Assembly: GCA_033239005.1 (NCBI GenBank)
Contig: BSQZ01000013.1
Location: forward strand, 12,925,282 to 12,989,281
Reading direction: 5' to 3'
DNA: 64,000 bases
Origin: Lamellibrachia satsuma
Taxonomy: Eukaryota > Annelida > Polychaeta > Sabellida > Siboglinidae
The position numbers were made by a program, and so were the translations under genes. The notes below the pieces were generated by a model, which was given only the letters and a program-made list of their open reading frames with translations, was not told where the DNA came from and searched no databases. The number at the start of each line of letters is the position of its first letter. The stretch's first letter is position 1. Below, piece after piece: positions 12,401 through 21,300 of this stretch.

Positions 12401-14993
12401 TGCATTTTAGTTCAGTGAATTTTTCTTTAGTTAGTACGTTAGCATTGGTGTACCATATGACTATTTCTCCAGTTCTGGCACTAACAGTGCTCGAGTTTTA
12501 CTGGTTATTTCTCCCCTTTTCTTTACCTTGATGATTTGCCTTTCTCCTGGACGTCCTCTTACTAGGTAGACAAAATTTGTTGATTGTTCCTGCTGTGTTC
12601 TTTCTCTTGCCTCCTTCTGCCATAGTCGCTCCTTCTGTCTGTCATCCCTGCTCATGTCATGCTTTATGATCATTCCACTAAATGGCTCACCTTTGTTTTT
12701 CAGTTTGTATAGGTTTTTCATAACTATGGCTTTTTTGTCCTCTTCTGGAAAGGTTACAAGTTAAGGACGATTTTTTGTTTCCTCTGTTTCGGTCTCCTTT
12801 GTCTGTTTACTCCCCAGTCTCTTTAAAAGTAGATGTGTTGGCTGATATTTACCACCTGTAGCGTGTCCCAGTAGTTTCTTCATTATATTCGTGTCATGGC
12901 TTCGTTGTCTGCTTTCAGAGTACACTGGTCCCCTCTGGCACATTATGAACAGCGATGTTCTTCAATCTGGTCATTGTCGTTTATTTGGGTGCACACAGTG
13001 GCTACTACGTCTTCTTTATTTATGTCCGGTTGTACATGGCTTGCAACAGATGATTCATGCGTTGCCAGTGATTGCAGGTCTGATACTTTGGACAGTGTCT
13101 CCTGAAGCTCATTGACTCTGCTCTGTAATTCTTTGTTTATTTTCCATAGCATTCAATTTCTTTTCGAACTGATCTTGCCGTTCATGCATGATTAATATGT
13201 GCGACATGTTTGCCTTTGCCCCTCTTTGGCATGATTTGCAATACCAACTGATCTGTTGATTTTCGTCACCGATTAATACTGCATACAACGCGTCAGACAC
13301 ATTTTGGCAACCTTTGTGGTACCATCCTTTACAGATGTCACATTCGATAGCTTCTGCATTGTCCTTTACTTCAAGACTGCAGTCAGGACATTTCTCTTGA
13401 TTTCTGTTCGATTCCAGTTTCTTGTTTGTTTTGTTGTTTTTTGGAATTATTTTTGGTTAATGGTACTTTGATTCCAGACGAGCTAGATGAGCTACCTCGT
13501 AGTGATCTTGATGTGTTTACTTCCACTGGCGTACCACCAGTTGCCATTGTTATCTAAGTAGGCAAGTTATCCTTGACCTAACAATAAACCTAATATTAAA
13601 GGATAATCTTGTATTAAAAGTGCATACGCAGGGTTTGGGCCAGTGCAAACACAACGGGTGTATATGATATATGTTAGTAAATTCTAGTCCTGGGCCGACT
13701 CAAGACATATTGCATTTTCAAGACACAGGGGTGATCATGACACACCCGAAGAATGGCCTGTTAGTTAGTTCAGGAGACAAAGGGAGGATATGATTTATAT
13801 ATATATACACACACATACATATATATATATTGCTAAACTACTAGTTAATTTAATAATAAAAGTGACTGATAATGTAATGTATATTTAAAAGCTGTACAAA
13901 AATGTGTATTTAGTTTGTGAGAATGCGCTTGTATTTTTAGTTAATTTTGGGATGATTTGGGTTTCGTGCGCTTTAATTATTGTTTACGAGTCAGCCATTT
14001 TGTTTGAACTTGAGGTGGTTGTTTGGCAAAATATACTTAGCAAACTACTACTAGGAAATGTTTGATCTGAAGTTTGTTTATATGAACTTTATGTGATGAT
14101 GATACCTTTGTATGTCTGTAATTTTGGAATAATGAGGTTCTTTAGAATTGTGATATTTAGCTTAAACGTAGGAGTAAGAAAAAGATAGCACGACACCTGA
14201 CGTATGCGCTCACGATCACCCTATCCATGCTAGCAGAGTGAATGTTTAAAAACAGAATTAACAAATATCTCAGAAGGGTGGGTTACACTTAGATGAAATA
14301 TTGTTGGAAACTCGATAAACCAATGGCTTTCTTGTCCACTTGCCATGTGGGTGTTTTGCCTTGGATGGCAATCTTATTAAATCTATGATTTGCCCTTACC
14401 TTTTAGTCAAATATTGAATAATTTTTTATTATCAGTTTACTTTGAATGTTTCGGTCATGTTTACATTGCATATATGGAGGAAACATAATTTTATGGATAT
14501 TGATAATAATATTATGCCCATCATGTGATTCCATGAACGTCTGACAGCGGTAACCTTTGATCTTACAAAATTGTCAACAGTTTGAGGTTGATATTCATAT
14601 ACAGTTTGAGGTTGATATTCATATACAGATAATGGTAAAATTATATAAAAAAAATGGTGGTCTAAAAAACACTGAGGTGGTCAAGGGCAGTTGAATTGTA
14701 AGGATAAATATAGCTTTAAGTAACGTCTTCAAATTTTTTTAACCAGGACATGTGTTGTAATTTTGCCATTGATTAAGTCTTCAAGTCAAAACCATTTCTT
14801 AACTATTATGTTCATCCACAAGACAGTAATGTCTCCTCATTATGTGGTTTTCTGTGTTGGAGGAGAGTTTGTGTTGCGACCCGGACCGACACCGATACCC
14901 CCAGTGGCTACGCCTGAGGGATGTGCAGCAGCACAGAGCAGGTTTCACCTTCACATCGAGACTCCAAACAGGGGCATGTCAAGGCCACAGTAG
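3429..14993 (+). CDS. CCNB1IP1: CCNB1IP1 / HEI10, meiotic RING-type E3 ligase (10 coding exons)
   Basis: Exons: 3429-3491, 4040-4055, 4236-4295, 5326-5396, 5849-5923, 6168-6282, 7415-7506, 8582-8705, 9294-9356, 14863-14993. They sum to 810 bp in one frame (269 aa plus stop); the human protein is about 277 aa. The N-terminus is a Zip3/HEI10 RING: C7-x4-C12, C25-S-H27, C30 and C44-P-A-C47, with D33 at the likely sixth metal position. The block MVLAGQKPETVIEIASRALA then FWTYQIHQER (from about residue 96) is near identical to vertebrate HEI10. A coiled coil follows (QMEQYYEQ to KKKFTEASEQIQEKGRQYHK), and the tail is Ser/Thr/Pro-rich. The family promotes meiotic crossover maturation on the synaptonemal complex and was first found as a cyclin B1 interactor. 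Exon 2 is only 16 bp; exon 3 opens by completing His27. Intron 9 (5.5 kb) holds a large LINE. A small extra exon between exons 6 and 7 cannot be excluded, because the human protein is a few residues longer there. Confidence 0.95.
4914..5035. repeat. 61-bp tandem duplication
   Basis: Two nearly identical copies start with TTTGTATTCTGGTGGCACTT at 4914 and 4975, in intron 3 of CCNB1IP1. They differ at very few positions, which suggests a recent duplication. Confidence 0.9.
7251..7413 (+). repeat. About 40-bp tandem repeat (4 copies) ending at CCNB1IP1 exon 7
   Basis: Four copies of a unit like TTTTACAAGCCCATGACTCC followed by CACCTGTCCATA and a short T-run. The last copy supplies the pyrimidine tract and AG of the exon 7 acceptor at 7414. 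An earlier copy ends in TATTTAG, a potential decoy acceptor. Confidence 0.85.
7705..8320 (+). mobile_element. CR1-like LINE, 3'-terminal fragment (RT thumb and C-terminus)
   Basis: An open stretch at 7764-8228 encodes the end of a CR1-type reverse transcriptase: YKAIVRPYLEYCIQAW, LERIQRRATKMI, RGDQIEVFKIVNGYEDVD, RLDMRKYSFSQRVINEWNKL, then a stop. A frameshift near 7760 separates it from an upstream remnant (GLIRRTITYKEKQL). The 3' UTR carries the hairpin AAGCCA-a-TGGCTT (8254-8266) and ends around GGATGGCAATCTTGTTAAA. This 5'-truncated copy lies in intron 7 of CCNB1IP1. Copies of the same 3' end lie at 14235-14390 (plus) and 58735-58870 (minus). Confidence 0.88.
8320..8512 (-). mobile_element. 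LINE RT C-terminal fragment of another family
   Basis: The minus strand reads LLDRRMSDLREEIGMQ, then SRMTWVGHLVQMEEGQLP. This is the W-x-GH-x2-RMEE-x-RLP type C-terminus of RTE/Jockey-like reverse transcriptases. It abuts the 3' end of the plus-strand LINE fragment, so one insertion lies next to or inside the other. Not functional. Confidence 0.7.
8547..8582 (+). repeat. 18-bp tandem duplication across the CCNB1IP1 exon 8 acceptor
   Basis: TGTTGCACTGTGCGTAGA occurs at 8547-8564 and 8565-8582. Each copy contains a GTAG acceptor. The downstream one (after 8581) gives the conserved exon start. The upstream one would add six codons ending in TAG. Confidence 0.85.
8815..9000. mobile_element. Pogo/Tigger-like MITE
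   Basis: A 186-bp element begins CAGTTGAACCTCGTTAATCC and ends, read inward from the right as reverse complement, CAGTGGAAACTTGTTAAACC. It is flanked by TA on both sides (8813-8814 and 9001-9002), the target duplication of Tc1/mariner and pogo elements. CAGTTGAACCTCGTTAATCCGGA-type ends are typical of Tigger/pogo. It has no transposase frame and lies in intron 8 of CCNB1IP1. Confidence 0.85.
9530..13800 (-). mobile_element. Near full-length, inactivated CR1-like LINE with PHD-finger ORF1
   Basis: Inserted antisense in intron 9 of CCNB1IP1. ORF1 starts at 13547 (MATGGTPVEV), then shifts frame into a PHD finger (CPDC, CDIC, HKGC, WYCKSC; about 13385-13220), a coiled coil (about 13150-12940) and a basic tail (to about 12460). 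ORF2 begins near 12450 (WYTNANVLTKEKFTEL). It has an APE-type endonuclease (SEVKP, IGSFYRSPSS, about 12400-12070) and a reverse transcriptase: KSPGPHGLHPRVL near 11100, SGIPQGSVIGPLLF near 10570, the catalytic FADD box near 10465, then the thumb region (ANSLMGIIRRTF, RPHIEY) near 10170-10080. The C-terminus (VWNSLPQSVVGAPS) is near 9720. Several stops and frameshifts break both ORFs. Sequence from 13560 to about 13800 is likely 5' UTR. The exact ends are uncertain. Confidence 0.9.
14235..14390 (+). mobile_element. Short LINE 3'-end copy
   Basis: Only the last codons (reading MFKNRINKYLRR) and the 3' UTR remain: TTGTTGGAAACTCGATAAACC, then CAATGGCTTTCTTGTCCACTT, ending GGATGGCAATCTTATTAAAT. 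It is the same family as 7705-8320. It lies in CCNB1IP1 intron 9, close to the large antisense LINE. Confidence 0.85.
14577..14624. repeat. 24-bp tandem duplication
   Basis: Two exact copies of a 24-bp unit starting ACAGTTTGAGGTTGATATTC, in intron 9 of CCNB1IP1. Confidence 0.9.
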
Positions 14994-15129
14994 ATGGGAT
15001 GATTCGAACAACATCCACATACAGTTCCATTTACAAAAAATTATACAAATGTTAGTAGAATTAAATCCTTGTTGCTAAGCTTGTTCACTATGTTGCCTGT
15101 TCTGTAATATGCGATTGTCAAATATTCAT

Positions 15130-15139
15130 AATAAATAAA
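15130..15139 (+). other. Polyadenylation signal candidate for CCNB1IP1
   Basis: Two overlapping AATAAA hexamers (15130-15135 and 15134-15139) lie about 140 nt after the CCNB1IP1 stop codon. They sit in the 326-bp gap between the convergent CCNB1IP1 and PSMD5 coding ends. I saw no equally clear signal for PSMD5 on the other strand. Confidence 0.6.
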
Positions 15140-15319
15140 TGCTGTTGTATTTTATAAAAAAGTCTTGTTGTAATTCATCAATTGTTTACATCTTTCAATA
15201 AGTCAATGCTAAATGCTGCAGGCTGACTTAGTGACAAGACAACATTTATCTTCCACACTCATCAAAGAGAACCTTGGAGAATGCACATACAAACACACTT
15301 GTGGCACATGATGAAGAGC

Positions 15320-18300
15320 TTAGCTTGCTTCTTCGTAATCAACAGCCGATTCAACAGTCACATAGAACGGACCTTCATTGTGATATTCACGCATCTTCAT
15401 CATGTAAACGCGACCGAACACATCGAGTGTCGTTGGCGACTTAACAAGTGTCCGAACCACTTTATACTTGGCCTCCTTTCCCTCCTTTGTTTTCTCTGTC
15501 GAGCGGTCAAGTAGGAACTCCTTGAAGCCAGCGTAATTGTTCATGAGTTTCTGCGCCCACGGTTGGCTGGCAAGGACGTCGAGCAACTCGAGATTAGCCG
15601 TGTGTATTTCAACGAATGGTTGCTGTGCGAGCTTCATGAGCACGCTCAGTGGATCGCTCGATATGTGGTAGAACCACGATTCGGTCGTCGCCAGAAGTTC
15701 TGTTGTCTGTTCTGCCAACTGATGGAAAACAACTTCTCAGTGATGCCGCAAATGAAAATATCACAACTGTTTGTACTTATGTTGTTTGTACCAGGGTTGA
15801 ATATTACCAAACTATTTGCATCACTAACATGTATCGCAATATACCGTTTTTGCTTTGGTTAAAAAAATATAACATGACTTGGTGATTTAAACATAGTTAA
15901 CCGAAGTTGTAAATATGGAAGATACAAAGACAGCTTAATTATTGCATTAAGTAAATAATTAAACACACAAAGACATCTTGTCCGGTATACATGAACTTAA
16001 ACTGAGAATAAATTACTCAAACCTGAACCAAGAACAAATAATAATAAAGATTAGTGACTGGATCCGGTTCTGTCATAACTCCTAATTACTGATTGAGCTC
16101 ACTATTAAAAAGTTGGAAATGCAAAAATATATAATATATAGACCGATAATATCGCGCAACACTAGTTTGTACATCATAAACAAACCAACAAAGTTGACTA
16201 TCTGGTTAAGTTTGTCGGTGTCATTTCAAGTTATTCACAGTGGTACTAACAGTAACTATTGAAATTCAATAGTATATTTCATTGTTTGATTTTCTACAAA
16301 ACATTTTATTGATAATCCAGGTGATTCCAAATGTAGTAAGTAAAACCTAGTTAACTGAAAGATTTATAGAAAAAATTTTTTTTAGATACCAACTTTTTAT
16401 TTTTACTTCAAAAATCAGCACTTGGTCCATCCTAACCCTGTTTAAAAGTAAAGGTTGGCCAAATAAATGCTCTTGAAATGTCAACAAAATAAGGGTGGAA
16501 CTGATGGTGAACACTGATAGTTCATGGGGAGACATAGCACTCATATGTAAACACTTATTATTAAAAGATACCAAGTCAATAAAAGTTGATAAACATGAAC
16601 AAATTACTCATTAAAATGGCCAATTATGGCATAAAGACACACAAAGTTCATAAAAAGTTATTCAACGGTGCCTAGACAGATTAAATAAATTAATGTGTAT
16701 GTGCCGATCTAAAGCAAGTCAACCATTACATGACTGGCAGACAAGGTGGAGGGGTCTTTAATAATTGTTTATATTCTGTTAGAGAGGAGGTCCTCTATAG
16801 GAGGTAAGCTAATTAATTCATAATTACTGCTGTGATCCAGTCGTTATTTTGTAAACTAATATGTAAAGGCACATGATGTAAATGTTATGATGGTCAATTT
16901 GGCAACAATTGTATATTTAAATAGACTCGCCAAGACTTACATCAAGATACAGCAGATTGGAAAGAGCAACAAGGAATCGAATCCTCCGCTGTGAAGCTGC
17001 GTCTGATGACAACACCTGGCCCATCTTCTTACACACCTCGTTGATCTGATGATCTGTACATACAACATAAGTACAATTTTTAAACAATCTACTTCATGCT
17101 GAAACACGGTTTGGCATGCTCATGCCGACTGTGCTGTTGTTCAGTTACAACACTAGACTTTGCATCATGCGCAAGAAAGGTAGATATTTTCCTTAACAGG
17201 AACAAGATAACTGTCTGTATCACTTACATGATCTGCAAAATCGAATTCATGCTGGACTGCATCTAAATCGTTCTGAGAAATTGCAGTCTGTCATCTTGAA
17301 TTTTTAGCACCACATATCCCCAAACAAATATGTATAATTTAATAACAACCCATTATATTATATTTATCTCTCAAGAAAATATTTTTACCGACTCATTTGG
17401 TTTTCGTCAGTAGAATGACATCGCACAGGATGTGTCATATAAAATATTTGGAAAGAGTACAAAAAGTTGAGCTCTAATTACCATGCCAAGTGTTACATCT
17501 GGTTTAACAATCAAATAATCACCTTAGTGATGTCAACAGAGTCGAGAGAAACAACCACCTTGTCCCAGTAACCACTCAATACACTTACTGTGTTTTGCCA
17601 GGGCGTGTTTCCCCTCAACCGTGTGTCCGATGAATCCGACTGTTTCGACAGCAATGTTCTGTAGACTAGCGTCGCTGTCATCTTCAACCATAGTGAGCAG
17701 CGTCGACATGAACCGGGGGAATCGCTCACACACCTTACGTGGGTGACGGTGGCCCACTTGACCAAAGAACTTCAACAGACCTGGGGTGGACAATTACAGT
17801 ACTGTTTACATTCTCAATAGTACTGTTTCCATTCTCAGTACTGTGTTAACAGTTTACATTCTCAATACTGTTTACATTATCAATACTGTTTTAACAGTTT
17901 ACATTCTCAATACTGTTTACATTATCAATACTGTTTTAACAGTTTACATTCTCAATACTGTTTACATTCTCAGTACTGGTTTAACAGTTTACATTCTCAA
18001 TACTGTTTACATTATCAATACTGTTTTAACAGTTTACATTCTCAATACTGTTTACATTCTCAGTACTGGTTTAACAGTTTACATTCTCAATACTGTTTAC
18101 ATTATCAATACTGTTTTAACAGTTTACATTCTCAATACTGTTTACATTCTCAATACTGTTTTAACAGTTTACATTCTCAATACTGTTTACATTATCAATA
18201 CTGTTTTAACAGTTTACATTCTCAATACTGTTTACATTCTCAGTACTGGTTTAACAGTTTACATTCTCAATACTGTTTACATTATCAATACTGTTTTAAC

Positions 18301-21300
18301 AGTTTACATTCTCAATACTGTTTACATTCTCAGTACTGGTTTAACAGTTTACATTCTCAATACTGTTTACATTATCAATACTGTTTTAACAGTTTACATT
18401 CTCAATACTGTTTACATTCTCAGTACTGGTTTAACAGTTTACATTCTCAATACTGTTTACATTCTCAAGACTGTTTTAACAGGTTACATTCTCAATACTG
18501 TTTACATTACCAATATCATTTACATTATCAATACTGTTTTAAAAGTTTACATTCTCAATACTGTTTACATTCTCGATACTGTTTACATTATCGATACTGT
18601 TTTAACAGTTTACGTTATTAATACTCTTTTTACAGTTTACATTATCAATAGTACTGTTTACATTATCAATAGTACTGTTTACAGTCTCAATAACTAACAA
18701 ACATATCCTACAGTCTAATATTGTCTTTTGAATTATCTCTCTCTACCACGTTATTATCATTTCCGTCAATGCAAGGATCTTTCATCAATTACTTTCAATG
18801 TCTGCAGAGTATCCCTGTATCAAAATTAATAAGTTTATTAAAGTTTATTACCTGTTAAAACTGTTAAAATGTAGATTGTAAATACCAAGTTAAAATATGT
18901 TGTGATGCAGCAATATTTACATTATAATTATTTAAGCAGCAGCAAACAATAGAATAATAACAATAACAAATTATATTATTATTTTTAACTAACCAATAAT
19001 TTGTTATACACAACATTACAGCTCTAAGATTACAAATGTTTTGTAAAGTTTTTTTCACAGCATATGAAAAATATGCTCATGCCCAAGATGCAAATGACAA
19101 AAACTATTAACTTATATCCCAAATATTCAGATAAATAAGCTTCCTTCAGCCATCACTATTTTAGTTATTAAATGACTCAAGACATATTCTCATTTACATT
19201 CCAAATGACTGAGCAAATTCCATAATTCCTTAATTCCATGCTTTGAAAAATTGTCTTGTAAACCACGTTATTTGATAAAATACTGCCCTAATCTGGCAAC
19301 TAAGGAATCAACGTGAGCAGCATCCACAGCGAATCTCGACAAGAGAGTACCTGGCAGAAGAAAGTGCATCATGGGATCACTGTCGACGCCCTCCATCATT
19401 CCTTCGAGGGTGTGCACGACGCCCTGTCGCTCCAGGTACTGCAGCCCATGCAGACTGACGGCCATCTTACTGAGCATATCGATACAGTTGAGTTGTATGA
19501 GGACGTCGTCCTTGTGCAGGTCATTGATGAGTCGTTGCAGTAGACCGGCCGCTGTGCAGCAGTTCAATGCCTCGTGGCCCAGCAAACACACGTCCACAAT
19601 CCACTACGATAGGACAGTACAGTGACATTGTGTAGCAGCCAAAAATGTCTATTTTAAAAGTACAAAATCTCATTGCTATTATAATAAAATTAGGTTATAA
19701 GTATAAATTATATTTATTCTAACATCGTGACTAACTGCATGTGTTTTATCCTATTACAATAAAAATATATAATTTGACCGTTATCTGTTCATGAATATAT
19801 TGACTTTGCAGTTCAGCAAACAATGTAAACATGATATTTCTGTTGAAACATTCAAATTAATCAGATGGTCAAATAATTTTTTTTTTAAATTGTGATTCAT
19901 TAAAACACATTTGGCCAGTCAATATGCTAGAATAGAAATACTTCATGCAAGATATAACATGACATTATGATAAAATGCTAAGATAAAGATATTAAACACC
20001 AAACTAAATATAAAATTTTTATAATGGAGGACTTAAAAAAGTTGGATGTACCAGAGATGTTAAAGATTAGACAAGAGATCATGTTGAGGTTGTTGGTTGG
20101 AAAATACCCAAAAGTGAGGAACGTTATTATTAACATCATTAACTAGCAGCCTTAATACAGCATACATTCAGGATCTTGGAATTATTAAATTTTTGGCAAC
20201 AGTTGGCATCAGAGATTATTTTTACAACAACTGAATGATATAGCTTAGCGAAAATGTCATCAAGTTAGGAATTAAATTATTGTATAATTTTCTTTTTGAC
20301 ACAACTATGAAGTTAACTTATTTCTCGACGTTTCAACAACATTCGGTTTTCGTCTTCAGGAACCGAATTGTAAAACTCACCATTCAATTCCTGAAGAAGC
20401 TAAATTCATAGCTGTATCAAGAAGAAAATTGTGCAGTTGATATAACTTAACAAAACGCAATGACTACAGTTCAACAAAAGAGAGATACAGTGAACTGGAA
20501 AGAGTAAAAGCCAATCCTCACCTCAAAGACCCTGTAAGCGACAATGTCCCCTTGCTGCAGGGCGTTGTTGAACTGATCAATGACGGGGGCATGGAAGAGA
20601 ACCTCTAGACCCTCAGGGGTCATTGCTGTATCACACAGATTGTAATGACACATTTATTTATCAGGATCATAGGACTAACGTTTCTGATACAGATACAGAC
20701 ATTTGGCTTTATTACGTTTTCAGTTGAACTTAACAGCTTAAGCTTCGTGAGTAGTTTTTCACTAGATTTGATGCTTTTTAAGCCATTTTATTATTATTAT
20801 TATTATTATAATAAAATTCTGAAATGTAGATGTGCGATGTAAGTTTGACATCCTTACACTAGCTCTCTTCAAATAAAAACCCTAACACTATAAGTCTGTA
20901 GCAAATTCTGTAGCATTAGCCCAGTAGTGCTGTATCAAAGAAACATAAAATATGAGTAAAGGTAAGCAAAAGGCAAGTTCTTATATAGCACGGTATCCAG
21001 TCTGCAGGATTACTCAGAGAGGATTTGAACCATGGTCCTGTTGAATGAGAGTCTGATGTTCTAACCTACGTGGCATGTGCTAGTGTGCCCGATGAATGAC
21101 TTAGTTCTACACAGTAAATTACACATATCCAGTAATTACCTAGAATTGCTAGTATTTGGGCTGACTTCTGGACGATATCGAGACTCTCAGAGCCAAGTGT
21201 GTTTACCATCGCAGTGATGACATCGGTATGCAGAACCTGCTGGCTACTTGCTCTCGCTCCCCGCAACAGCTGAAACATACCACAAAATAGGGTTGTAATG

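Noticed and set aside
17786..18697. 303-codon plus-strand frame rich in Val, Tyr, Leu, Asn and Thr
   Set aside because: It is made wholly of the 45-bp minisatellite in PSMD5 intron 5, antisense to that gene, with no unique sequence.
21021..21031. A functional tRNA gene around the B box
   Set aside because: No acceptor stem or anticodon arm can be paired, and the downstream body is SINE-like. The same holds for the A/B boxes at 50.27-50.34 kb.
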